DNA from: Muscardinus avellanarius
Taxonomy: Eukaryota > Chordata > Mammalia > Rodentia > Gliridae
Direction: 5' to 3'
NCBI GenBank assembly: GCA_963383645.1
Contig: OY726573.1
Location: 21,349,345 to 21,413,344, forward strand
DNA: 64,000 nt
Position 1 is the stretch's first letter. The number at the start of each line of letters is the position of its first letter. Shown here piece after piece: positions 45,435-55,672 of the stretch. The translations under genes and the position numbers were made by a program. The notes under the pieces are model-generated. The model made no database searches and was not told the DNA's origin. It saw only the letters and a program-made list of their open reading frames with translations.

Positions 45435-47330
45435 AGAAAAGTTTGATGCTGAGGAGGGGCCAATATGGCGGCTGCAGCAACAATAGCTGGCAGCGGCCAA
45501 ATAGGACAGGTATTCCTTTGAAAAACCCCAGACATCAGAGAGATTTTGGTTTAATATCTGATTGGGACAACATATAGAGACATTTATAGCCATGACTTCC
45601 TACCTAAAATATAAGAAAGAAGAGACAGACTAAGATGACAGAGACAGGGGCAGCAGTGGTGGCCAGTATTCAGGAGAGGTAGATAAAACCAATCCAACCC
45701 GCCTTGAACTGTTGGAGAAATTTCCCCAAATAAAGACTGCTCCTGTCCCACATGCTCAGGAATTCTGTACAACATACTATGTAAAAATAATGCTCGGAAA
45801 GAAGGCCAAGATAGTGGCGGAAATAGTGGCCAGTATCGGGGAGAGGCAGGTAGATTCATTCTAATCCTCCCTGAACTTTTGAGGAAATCTCCCTGAAAGT
45901 AGACTGCACCTGCCCCACATGCTCAGGAACTCTGGACAACATACTTTGTAAGAAAACGTTCGGGGCGCGTCAGATGGAGCCCCACATAATTGGTTTGGCT
46001 GGCGCCGGGCATCCTGGGAGCCAAGGGTGCTCCTGGCCTCCGCGCTCCTCTGCACAGCACTGGGGCTGGGTGTGTTCGGAGCAGCAGAACCCACTCTCCA
46101 TGGTGAAGCTGAGGGCCTCTGCTCTTGGCAGGAAGATAAAACACATTGCTCCTAAGTACTTGGGCCCCCAACTCCTTTAAAAGACACATATTGTTTTCTT
46201 TTATTAAAAACTATTGAAGAGGGAGGAAGATGGTGGCGGCTGCAGTTGCAGCTGCAGCGGTGACCACGGCCACAGTAGTGATGGTTAACAAGTTTCTCAG
46301 AGGATATGCATCCCTCTGAGAAACCCTGGACAACAGATTTTGACTTACTAGCTGATTGGGACAACACACAGAAACATTTCCAGTCATGACTTCCTATCTG
46401 AAATATAGGAGAGAGAGAGTGGAAAATGGCAGAGTTAGAGGCAAGACGGCAGCATGGCACCTGCCACTGCAAGAAAAGTGATTTTTGGAGGCATATCCCA
46501 GAAGATATCAGAAAGCAGACTGCTCCTGGCACACATGCGCAGGAATACTTAACAACAACATACTCTAGGAGAGACCAAGAAGGCGGCGGTGGTGGCCAAT
46601 ATTCAGGAAAGGCAGACAGATCCAACCAAATCCATCTTGAATTTTTTAAGAAATCTCTCCAAAAGTAGACTGTTCATGCCCCACATGCTCAGGAATTCTA
46701 AACAACATACTATGTAAGGAAAAGTTTTGTGGAGACGGACCAAGATGGCAGTAGCAGCAGTGGTCAGCATTTGGGACAGACAGACAAATCCAACCAAATC
46801 CAAGTTGAATTTTTGAATAAATCTCCCCCAAAGTCGAGTGTTCCTACCCCACATGCTCAGGAACTCTGGAAAACATACTATGTAAGAAAAAGTTTCATGG
46901 AGACGGACCAAGATGGCGGCAGTGGCGGAGGCCAGTATTCGGGAGAGGGCAGACAGTTGTAATCCAATCCACCTTGAATTTTTGAAATCTCACCAAAAGC
47001 AGACTGTTCCCACCACACATGTGTAGGAATTCTGGACAACATACCATGTAAGAAAAATGTCTGGGGCAAGCCAGAGGGAGACCTGCCCATATTGCTGGGC
47101 CAGCTCCCTGTACCGGGTGTCTCAGGAGACCTCAGCTCATGGCCGCTGTGCTCATCTGTGCTGTGTTGGGGGCCAGAGTGTGCTTGAAGCAGCAGGTCCC
47201 GCTCTCCATGGTGAGGCTGCAAGCCTCCACTTTCAGTGGGAAGATAAAATCCATTGCTGCTAGGGAAGTGGGCTCCCACCTTCTGCAAATGACACATGCT
47301 GTTTTCTCCTACTTAAAAAAATATATGTAT
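45435..47330 (+). repeat. 5' monomer array with YY1-like motifs
   Basis: Units containing CACATGCTCAGGAATTCT recur at 45751, 45918, 46533, 46684, 46852 and 47018, with 151-168 bp spacing inside blocks. Many begin with CAAGATGGCGGC or close variants (CCAATATGGCGGC at 45460, CCAAGATGGCAGT near 46740, CCAAGATGGCGGC near 46909). A 270-bp cap block (CCCACATAATTGG or CCCATATTGCTGG start, CTCTCCATGGTGA middle, TTGCTCCTAAG/TTGCTGCTAGG end) occurs at about 45975-46190 and again at 47075-47280, so the array itself was duplicated as a higher-order unit. Confidence 0.75.
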
Positions 47331-47389
47331 ATAGAAGAAAAAATGGGAACCTCTGTAAACATCCTGCCCACAGTGACAGGGACCAGAGC

Positions 47390-47712
47390 CTGCCATGTGG
47401 CGAGGCTTGGTCTGGAGCCAGCGAGTCCAGGCCTGGAGCCTGCTATGGGGCGAGGCCAGGTCTGGAGCCAACAAGGTCAGGCCCAGAGCCTGCCACATGG
47501 TGAGGCCAGGTCTGGAGCCAGCAACCGGGCCCAGAGCCTGCCCCACGGCAAGGCTGGGTCCAGAGCCTGCTGCGCAGTGAGGCCAGGTCTGGAGCCAGCA
47601 AGGCTGGGCCTGGAGCCTGCCACGCAGTGAGGCCAGATCCGGAGCCAGCAAGGCTAGGTCCAGAGCCTGTTGCACGGCAAGCCTGGAACTGGGGCCTGCT
47701 CCACAGCAAAGG
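47390..47712 (+). repeat. GC-rich minisatellite, about 50-bp period
   Basis: Units around TCTGGAGCCA start at 47411, 47461 and 47511 (50 bp apart), then with wider, less regular spacing. The sequence is rich in GAGGCCAGG and AGAGCCTGCC. The antisense matches the minisatellites at 20.9-21.06 kb and 56.8-57.75 kb. Confidence 0.82.
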
Positions 47713-47880
47713 GCCAGTGGGTTTCTTCAGTTGTGTGGCCAGAAAGCACTAGAAGATGCCGCTGCCTCACCTAATCTCTCAGCAGATTTCCAGATCCAAG
47801 CGACCTCTATTAGAAAAAATTGGTCGTGAGTGGATCATTTTGTCAAAGTTACTCACCTTCTGGCTTTCAGGTTTTCAGTA

Positions 47881-48835
47881 AGTGGAGAAATAGAAGCTCT
47901 AATACATTGTTGGTGGGATTGCAAGTTGGTGTAACCACTTTGGAGAACAGTATAGAAGATCCTTAGAAGAAGGAAAACGAACTTACCATAAGATCCAGCA
48001 ATGCCACCTCTGGGTATCTACCAAAAAGAATGAAAACCAAAATACCAAACTAATTTGCTGGAGTCCAGCTGTAGCAGGAGTCGGGGGTCATGTGTTGGTG
48101 AGAGAAGAGTCGAGTTGGAGAGTAAGAGAAGACTCTGACACAGGAGACCAGATGCAAGCTTCTCCAACTTTATTCAGGATTTGTTACAATCTTTATACTT
48201 TCTTTCTTGGCAGGATAAACAAAACCACATTCATGCAAGCAGGAAACTTAAAGGACAGAAAAAGGTTTTAACAGACTTCAGGACAGGGTGCCAGACATTT
48301 AATAAATCATAGAAAGTATGCTTTGCCTCATATCATAAGGTCAGCTTGAACTTAATCTTATATGTTGGCCCAAACTAAGGTCAGCTTGAGCTTAATATTC
48401 GGCCCAAACTTTATCCTTGGAAAAAAAAAGATCTTTGCTGACTCAGTCTCTCACATGTCGCTGCCCATCTATTTTAGTTATAATGCATATACATAAAATT
48501 CCAATTACACATATTAATTCAAATTCAAATAATTTTAAACTAATTATTTTGAATGGGGAAGGACTAGTTTTTCTCGGGACTCCAGCCTTTGTGGGTCCCT
48601 GGCCGAGCTTTTGCTCAAGGCCTGCATGAGATGCTGTAGCACTAATGCATGGAGAACTATGCTCATAGCTGCACAGTTCACCATTGCCAGACTGTGGAGC
48701 CAGCCAAGATGTCCTTCAACGGATGCGTGGATTTGATTTCAAAACTATGGGATAGGTACACAATAGAAATTTGTCCAGCCATAAGGGAGAACAAAATTAT
48801 GGCATTTGCAGTGAAATGTCACACACAAAAAAGAA
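47881..48835 (+). pseudogene. Degenerate L1 ORF2 C-terminus, interrupted
   Basis: The left part (47881-48054) encodes a scrap resembling the [13 protein letters not shown] region and PLLGIF region of the L1 at 35 kb, with several stops. The right part (48642-48835) resembles MFIAAQFVIAKIWNQPRSPS and the following residues. The two parts are continuous once the LTR at 48055-48641 is set aside. Many stops, so not functional. Confidence 0.75.
48055..48641 (-). mobile_element. Solo LTR inserted in the composite
   Basis: About 587 bp of unrelated sequence flanked by CTAAT at 48050-48054 and 48642-48646. On the minus strand it begins TGCTACAGCATCTC and ends near CTCCAGCAA. An AATAAA signal on the minus strand lies at 48169-48174. 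It interrupts an otherwise collinear L1 segment, which fixes the boundaries well. Family not identified. The 5-6 bp duplication fits a class II or III retrovirus-like LTR. Confidence 0.75.
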
Positions 48836-49286
48836 ATCAGATGCTTTTCTTTTCTTTTCTTTTTTTGGTGGTACTGGGGATGGAACCCAGGGCCTTCTAC
48901 CTCAGGGCTACACTCCTAGACCTATTTTATATTTTATTTGGAAACAGGGTCTCTTAAACCAGCTGAGGCTGGCTTCGAACCTGTGTGGTCCTCCTGTCTC
49001 AGCCTCCCAAGCGCAGGGATTACAAGCATGCGCCACCATGCCCAGCATCAAGATGCTTTTCTTTTTTTTTTTTTTCTTTTTTTTTTTTTGTGGTACTGGG
49101 GTTCCTGGAAACCCTTCTACTTCCGGGCTACACTCCCAGACATATTTTTTATACTTTTTTGATTTGGAAACAGGGTCTCTTAAGCCAGCATGGCTGGCTT
49201 CAAACCTGGGCGATCCTCCTGTCTCCGCCTCCCAAGCGCGGGGATTACAAATGTGCACCTCTATGCCCAGCAAGACGCTTTTCTTA
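48836..49286 (-). mobile_element. Two minus-strand SINEs at one target site
   Basis: Two B1-dID copies (about 48866-49046 and 49090-49270), both minus strand. The target CAGATGCTTTTC is present before the first (from 48838), as CAAGATGCTTTTC between them (from 49049) and as CAAGACGCTTTTC after the second (from 49271). This is the same arrangement as at 4.0-4.46 kb. Confidence 0.85.
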
Positions 49287-49590
49287 ATGTGAAAAACATT
49301 AGGGAGAAATGGGTAACAGGAGGAACTCTAGATGAAGAAGGGACCCTATAGAGGAGCAATTGAGGTGACATATCTGAGGAGATAAGAGGGAGGATAAGGG
49401 AAACTCTTTAAAGCACATGATGTACTTAAACATATCAAAGTCAATCAGGAAGCCAAGCATGGGTAGGAGGGGGGGAAGGGGTTAGAGATTGGGTGGGGGC
49501 TGATTGGGTGATGTGTGTATTTTATATCTCCACAAGTGTTTTATCCCATTGAGATGTATTTATTTAAATAAAAATTTATTTAAATAAAAA
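49287..49590 (+). other. L1-type 3' UTR of the composite
   Basis: Contains a G-rich tract (GGGTAGGAGGGGGGGAAGGG near 49460) and ends with two AATAAA-like signals and A-rich sequence. It aligns well with the antisense of 56.41-56.72 kb (shared CTATAG, CTCTTTAAA, ATCAAAGT, GGGGGCTG, GATGTGTG blocks). Confidence 0.75.
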
Positions 49591-50997
49591 AGAGGCTGGG
49601 TGTGGTGACGCATGCCTGTTTTCCCCACAAACAGGAGGATCGCTCAGGTTCGAACCCAGCCTCTCTGGCTTAAGAGATCCTGTTTCCAAATAAAAATATA
49701 AAATAGGTCTGGGAGTGTAGCCCAGAGATAGAAGGGCTTCCAGGAACCCCAGTACCAAAAAAAAAAAAAAAAAGGAAAGGAAAGGAAAGGAAAGAAAAAA
49801 GAAAAGAAAAGTTTGGTGCATATATATTTTGAAGTTCATGGTAAAGCATTTTTGGGGAATGAAGGAATGAGGTAGTTCAACATGGAACAAAAATTTAAAA
49901 ATTGTGGGCAAAACAGCATAAGAGTTAGAGTGAAGGCCAAGATTTAGAAGAAAAATGAGCAGCCAGGCATGGTTGCACACACTTGTAATCCCAGCATTTG
50001 GTAGGCTGAGACAGGAGGACTGCAGATTCAAGGCCAGCCTTAGCTACTTAGTGAGGCCCTCTGCAATTTAGTGAGGTACTGTTTCAAAATGAAGAATAAA
50101 CTGGGCGTGGTGGCACACACTTGTAATCCCAGCATTTGAGAGGCTGAGACAGGAGGCTCACAGTTCTCAGACAGCCTCAGGCCTTGGTGAGGCCCTTCAC
50201 AACTCAGTGAGATGCTGTTTCAAAATAGAATAAAAAATTTGGCTTGGGCTGTAGCTCAGAGGTAGAATGCCCCTGGGTTTCATACCCAGTAAAACAAAAC
50301 AAAATAAAAGAATAAGTAGGGCTGGGGGTGTTATATCTTAGAGGTAGAACATCCCTGGGTTCAATCCCCAGTTCCACAAAATAATAATAATAAAAGAAAA
50401 GAAAAGAAAGAATAAGCCAGGAGTGGTGACTCATGCCTGTAGTCTTAGTACTTAGGAGGCTGAGACAGGAGGATCACAGGTTCACGGCCAGCCTCAGCTA
50501 CTTAGTGAAGCCCTCTGCAACTTAGTGAGACTCTTTCAAAAATAAAAAATAAAAAAATAGGGCTTGCCAGGCATGGTGGCACAGGCTTGTAATCCCAGCA
50601 CTTGGGAGGCTGAGACAGGAGTATCCCACAGGTTCGAAGTCAGCCTCAGCTACTTAGTGAGGCTCTCAGCAACTTAGTGAGACCCTGTTTCCAAATAAAG
50701 TATAAAATAGGTTTAGGGGTATAGCCCAGAGATAGAAAAGGCCCTGGGTCCCACCCCCAGTACCACACACACACACAAAAATTAGGGCTTAAGGTATATC
50801 TCAGTGGTAGAATGCCCCTGGGTTCAACCCCAGTTCCACAAAAATAAATAAATAAATAAATAAATAAATAAATAGTAAAAAATAGGGCTAGGAGTGTAGC
50901 TCAGAGGTAGAACCCCATGGGTTCAACTTCCAGTACTGAAAAACAAACAAAAAAGCTCCCAAGAGTTTTATTTTATTTTTGTATTTACTTATTTTTG
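49591..50997 (+). mobile_element. Run of plus-strand B1-dID SINEs
   Basis: Copies at about 49591-49760 (short variant), 49960-50100, 50101-50290, 50320-50380 (tail), 50415-50560, 50563-50765, tails 50785-50840 and 50885-50940. 49805-49955 is low-copy, AT-rich. (GGAAA)n (49770-49800) and (AAAT)n (50842-50875) tracts. Confidence 0.83.
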
Positions 50998-51720
50998 TGG
51001 TACTAAGGATGAAACCCAGGGGCATTCTACCTTCGAACTATAGCCCCAGCCCTATTTTTTATTCTTTGTTTTGAAAAAAGGGTTTCAGTAAGTTGTGGAG
51101 GGCCTTGCTAAAGAGCTGAGGCTGGCTGAGGCTGGCAGAGAACCTGCAATATGTCCCAAGCACTGGGAGTACAAGTGCGTGGAACCATCCCAGCTCTTGC
51201 TTTCTTTCTTTCTTTTTCTCTTTCATTTTTTTTTTTTCTTTTTTGGTACGGAAGAGCGAACCCAGGTGTAGTCTACCTTCTAGCTATACCCCCAGCCCTA
51301 TTATTATTTATTTTTTGTGTGTGGTACTGAGGGTGAAACTCAGGGCTTTTTACCTCTGGGCTACACTCCCAGACCTAGTTTATATTTTATTTGGAAACAG
51401 GGTCTAACTAAGTAGCTTAGGCTGGCTTCAAACCTTCATGATCCTCCTGTCTCAACCTCCCAAGTACTGGGATTACGAGCTTGTGCCACCATGCCTGGCT
51501 CCCCCAGCCCTAATTTATTTTATTTTGGTGGTGGTACTGGGGTTCCTGGAAGCCCTTCTACCTCCGGGCTACACTCCCACCTATTTTTATTTTTATTTTT
51601 TTTGAAACAGGGTCTCTTAAGCCAGCGCGGCTGGCTTCGAACCAGTGTGATCCTACTGTCTCCGCCTCCCAAGCGCGGGGATTACAAGCGTGCACCACCA
51701 CGCCTGGCTAATTTATTTTA
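50998..51720 (-). mobile_element. Minus-strand B1-dID SINEs
   Basis: Copies at about 50998-51195, 51240-51300 (tail), 51320-51502 and 51530-51710 (short variant). Confidence 0.85.
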
Positions 51721-51928
51721 TTTTGAAAGAGTCTTACTTAGCTGGGAGTGGTGGCGCACACTTGTAATTCTAGTACTTGGGAGGCTGAGACAGGAGGATT
51801 GTGGGTTTTAGGACAGCTTCAGTGAGACCCTTTGCAATTCAGTGAGACCCTGTTTCAAAATAAAGAATAAAAAATAGAGCTGGGGGTGTTGCTCCGAGGT
51901 GGAATGGCCCTGAGTTCTATCCCCAGTA

Positions 51929-51977
<49 letters not shown>

Positions 51978-52500
51978 AAAAAAAATAGGGCTAGGGGTGT
52001 AGCTTGGAGGTAGAATGCCCCTGGGTTCTGTCCCCAGTACAAGAAGAAGAAGGAGGAGGAGGAGGAGGAGGAGGAAGAAGAAGAAGAAGAAGAGGAGGAG
52101 GAGGAGGAGGAGGAGAAATAGAAGAAGAAATAAGGCTGGGGCTGTGGGGATGTATCTTGGGGGTACAATGCCCCTGGGTTTTATCCCCAGTACTACAAAA
52201 AAAAAAAAAAAAAGGAAAAGAAAAGAAAGAAACAATCTTGTTAGACTGAGGAGAATCTCACTACTTGCCAACGCTGTCCTTGAACATGCAATTCTCCTTG
52301 TCTCTGCCTCCAAAGTACTGGGATTACAGGCCTGAGCCACCATGCCCAATGTTATTACTCTTTTACAACAGTGATTCCCAAGGAGGAGATGTATCCTGTT
52401 AGAGGTCATTTCAGAAGCAAAATACCATGCACAGGTGTTTTTTTCAATCTACACAGGTATATCAAGTAAATATCAAGAGAGAAAACAGAAATCGCTTTTT
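51721..52500. mobile_element. Plus-strand SINEs with CA and GGA/GAA repeats
   Basis: A copy 51735-51930 with (CA)n (51931-51972), tails 51985-52038 and 52135-52195 separated by a GAA/GGA-rich tract (52038-52131), a minus B1 piece (52245-52350) and low-copy sequence to 52500. Confidence 0.8.
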
Positions 52501-52765
52501 TTTTTTTTTTTTTTTTGAGGTACTGGGTATGGAACCCAGGGGCATTCTACCTCCATGCTGCACCCCCAGCCCTATTGTTTATTCTTTATTTTGAAACTGA
52601 GTCTCGCTGAGTTGCAAAGGGCCTCACTAAGAGGCTGAGGCTGTCTGTGAATCATGATCTTCCTGTCTCAGCCTCCCAAGCGCGGGAATTACAATCGTGC
52701 GCCACCACGCCTGGCTAAAGCTGGCTTTGAACCTGCGCAATCCTCCTGTCTCAGCCTCTCAAGCC
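52501..52765 (-). mobile_element. Minus-strand SINE and fragment
   Basis: Full copy about 52518-52720 and a short repeated B1 piece 52721-52765. Confidence 0.82.
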
Positions 52766-53249
52766 TGGTGGAAGAGGTGATCTCAAATGGTCTTTCCCAC
52801 TCTGAGAGCCCGTGTGATCCCATGACCTAAGGTCACTAGGAAAAAAGCAGCCTTAGTGTTTTGCTGGGAAGTAAACCAGAGGGAAAGTGGATGCCTGGTG
52901 GGTGAAGAGGCCACGCTGAGAAATTTAATGGCTGCTGTGCTCACAGCAGCCTTCCCGCCATCATCCCGCCTTCCTCCCAGATGCCCGGTCTAGGCGTAGG
53001 GTAGGAGCTGGTGCGTTGGAAGCCTGAGGCAGCTCGCTAAACAGGGCCTCAAGTTTGATCAGTCCTGTCACCGCTGAGTCCAAGGGTTGAAGACCAGACT
53101 TTCCCAGCAGCTTATCAGGCACTTTCATAGGCCCAGCCAGACAGTGGACTTTGAGAAGTGCCACCTTGGCTGGCATTCTCATCCAGGCCAGGCCTCACAC
53201 CCTAGGGACCTGTTGCTAAGTCTGGCTGCAGGATCTTCTAGCACACTGT
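52766..53249. other. Low-copy island, moderately GC-rich
   Basis: About 480 bp free of repeats. A minus-strand frame of 73 codons (52961-53182) and a plus-strand frame of 61 codons overlap here. The composition is more balanced than the surroundings, but I recognise no domain, splice pattern or promoter, so no gene is called. Confidence 0.4.
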
Positions 53250-53436
53250 GTGTGCGCTGTGCTGGGGATTGAACCCAGGGGGTCCTACCTCCGAGCTACA
53301 TTCCCAGCCCACTTTGATTTTTATTTTGAAAAAGGGTCTCACTAGTTGCTGAGGCTGTCTTCAGACCTGCAATCCTCCTAACTCAGACTCCCAAGTACTG
53401 AGATTATTGCCACCGTGCCTGACTCAAGGCCTACTT

Positions 53437-53468
<32 letters not shown>

Positions 53469-53658
53469 CAGTTTTGGGGATGGAGCCCAGGGGCATTCTA
53501 TCCCCAGCCCCTACTTTTTATTCTTTATTTTGAAACAGGGTCTCACTGAGTTGTAGAGGGCCTCATTAAGTAGTAGCTGAGACTGTCCTCAAACTGTGAT
53601 CCTCCTTTCTCAGCCTACAAAATGCTGGGATTACAAGTGTGGGCCACCACACTGGCTG
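53250..53658 (-). mobile_element. Minus-strand SINEs
   Basis: Copies at about 53255-53425 and 53470-53658, with (GTT)n (53436-53468). The second sits between AAGGCCTACTTTT and AGGCCCACTTTT, a likely diverged target duplication. Confidence 0.82.
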
Positions 53659-54285
53659 CCCAGGCCCACTTTTGAAAAGAATGGTGACAAAGAAGGCTGG
53701 CAGGAAGGGCATATTGCCTTGGGAAGAAGGCTTGCTAGCTTTTTACATATCCCACATTATGTCCAATTACATGGTATAGCAGGTTAAAAGACAAAAATGA
53801 GATACTTCAACAATAATACATAAAACTAATATGATGGTTTTTGGGGGTTTTTTGTTTGTTTGTTTGTTTGTTTGTTTGTTTGTTTTTAGTGGTACTAGGG
53901 TTCCTGGAAGCCCTTCTACCTCTGGGCTACACTCACAGACATATTTTTACATTTTTTTATTTGGAAATAGGGTCTCCTAAGCCAGCGCGCGGGGCTGGTT
54001 TCGAACCTGCGAGATCCTCCTGTCTCTGCCTCCCAAGCGCGGGGATTACAAGCGTGCGCCACCACGCCCGGCTAATATGATGTTTTGATATTGTGTGCAC
54101 ATTAGTTTGTTATTTACATCAAGATCTACCTGCACATAAATAGAACCATTTGGCTCCATACCTCAGCTGGAGCCCTGCCCTTTCTTGGTGAGTAATCCAT
54201 TATTTTCCCCTCCTCTTTTTCCCAAGGCCATATGCCCTTCCTGCCAGTCTTCTTTGTCAACATTCTTTCCAAAAGTGGGCCTTGG
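53659..54285. repeat. 65-bp inverted repeat around a SINE
   Basis: 53659-53723 is the reverse complement of 54221-54285 with five mismatches in 65 bp. The spacer holds low-copy sequence and a minus-strand short-variant SINE (about 53886-54071) flanked by CTAATATGATG copies at 53826 and 54072. Without that SINE the loop would be about 250 bp. The repeat could form a long hairpin. It is not part of any SINE or L1 that I recognise. Confidence 0.85.
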
Positions 54286-54694
54286 AAGCCAGGCATAGTG
54301 GTGCACACTTATAATCCCAGCATTCAGGAGGCTGAGACCAGAGGATCGCGGTTCACGGACAGCCTCAGCTACTTAGTGAGGCCCTCCGCAACTCAGTGAG
54401 ACCCTGTTTCAAAATAAAGAAGAAAAAGCCAGGTGTAGTGGCGCACGCTTGTAATCCCCGCGCTTGGGAGGAGGAGACAGGAGGATCGTGCAGGTTCGAA
54501 GCCAGCTGCACTGGCTTAAGAGACCCTGTTTCCAAAAATAAAAAAGTATAAAATAGGCCTGGGAGTGTAGCCCAGAAGGTAGAAGGGCTTCCAGGAACCC
54601 CAGTACCACCAAAAATAAAATAAAATAAAATTAGATTAAAATAAAGAAGAAAAAATAATAGGGCTGGGGGTGTAGCTTGGAGGGGTTACAGTTT
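54286..54694 (+). mobile_element. Plus-strand SINEs
   Basis: A B1 half (54290-54425), a short-variant copy (54425-54610), and the start of a dID half (54660-54694) that is interrupted by the LTR that follows and resumes at 55608. Confidence 0.82.
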
Positions 54695-55003
54695 AAATGG
54701 TGTTGAGGGTTCTTTTTCTTATTAAACTAAAGTTTGTTGAAAAGAAAAACTAATAGGCAGCTGTGTACAGCTTTAACAAGTCTTTATTACAAAATCAGTA
54801 GGAGCCGGGCGTGGTGGCGCACGCTTGTAATCCCAGCGTTTGGGAGGCTGAGACAGGAGGATCGCACAGGTTCAAAGCCAGCCTCAGCTACTTAGTGAGG
54901 CTCTCAGCAACTTAGTGAGACTCTGTTTCCAAAGAAAATATAAAATAAATCTGGGAGTATATATAGCCCAGAGGTAGAAGGCCCCTGGGTTCCAACCCCC
55001 GTA

Positions 55004-55043
<40 letters not shown>

Positions 55044-55607
55044 AGTAGGAAATAGAGAAGAGAAAGCAGCATGCTGGCACACATGCTGGAGAGCCCGAAA
55101 ATGGAACTCTGACCCCTTTTCGGGACCCCAGCTTTTTAATAGGTTTTGTATTGGTGTCTTCTCATCAGCGTTACCAAGACAATGAGCGAGTAACTTATTC
55201 CTTAGGCAGGTGGTGCCTTTTGTCTCTGGACAGTACACTTACCAAGTACAGGGGTCAGTAATCTACCTGGACGTTGCCTCTTTTGTGTTGGGCAGTATTG
55301 GTTGCTCATCAACTAGGGGGGCTTCAAAGCAGCACATGGAGTTAACCTTTCCTACACCCAGGCCAGGTCACAGGGGAGAGGAGGTAAACAGAGGCACTGG
55401 CTGCCTCCATGCATTTTAGGGCCAAAGGCTTTGTCTCTAAGGCTTTTACTATAGGTTAATCATTAGAATGAAGGGCAAAGAGAGAGAGGGGCACTCTGCA
55501 CTGTAATAGCTGCTGCCCCTCCCTGCCTGGGTCCCTGCACAGCACCCAGGCCCTGACTACTTATTACATATTTGAAATTAATACCATAGCAGTTTTCCAA
55601 TACCGGC
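54695..55607 (-). mobile_element. Solo LTR with a SINE inside
   Basis: Non-SINE sequence splitting a dID tail, flanked by ACAGTTT at 54688-54694 and 55608-55614. On the minus strand it carries AATAAA (54783-54788) and begins near TGCCGGTATTGG. A plus-strand B1-dID (54804-55040) is inserted between TCAGTAGGA copies at 54795-54803 and 55042-55050. Net length about 660 bp. Its 5' end recurs at 13.95 kb. The exact edges are uncertain because TG...CA ends are not clean. Confidence 0.65.
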
Positions 55608-55629
55608 ACAGTTTCCATTCCCACTACCG

Positions 55630-55672
<43 letters not shown>

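Larger units (their letters stand above)
45435..49590 (+). mobile_element. Composite VNTR/L1-tail retroelement, copy 2
   Basis: Order on the plus strand: repeated 5' monomers with YY1-like motifs (45435-47330), AT-rich joint, GC-rich minisatellite with 50-bp period (47390-47710), a unique joint (47710-47880), degenerate L1 ORF2 C-terminus (47881-48054 and 48642-48835), and an L1-like 3' UTR with a G-rich tract ending in AAATAAAAAA (49271-49590). Insertions: a solo LTR (48055-48641) and two SINEs (48859-49270). With these removed the element is about 3.2 kb. No open frame. It looks like an internally deleted L1 or an L1-mobilised chimera. Its inverted partner is at 20.6-22.7 kb. Confidence 0.75.

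Noticed and set aside
45435..49590. Identity of the composite as an SVA element
   Set aside because: The similarity is only in layout. There is no CT-hexamer, Alu-like or SINE-R part, and the 3' part is L1-like.
52961..53182. 73-codon minus-strand frame in a low-copy island
   Set aside because: It is protein-like in composition but has no recognised family, start context or splice signals, and a competing frame overlaps on the other strand. Kept only as a low-copy island.
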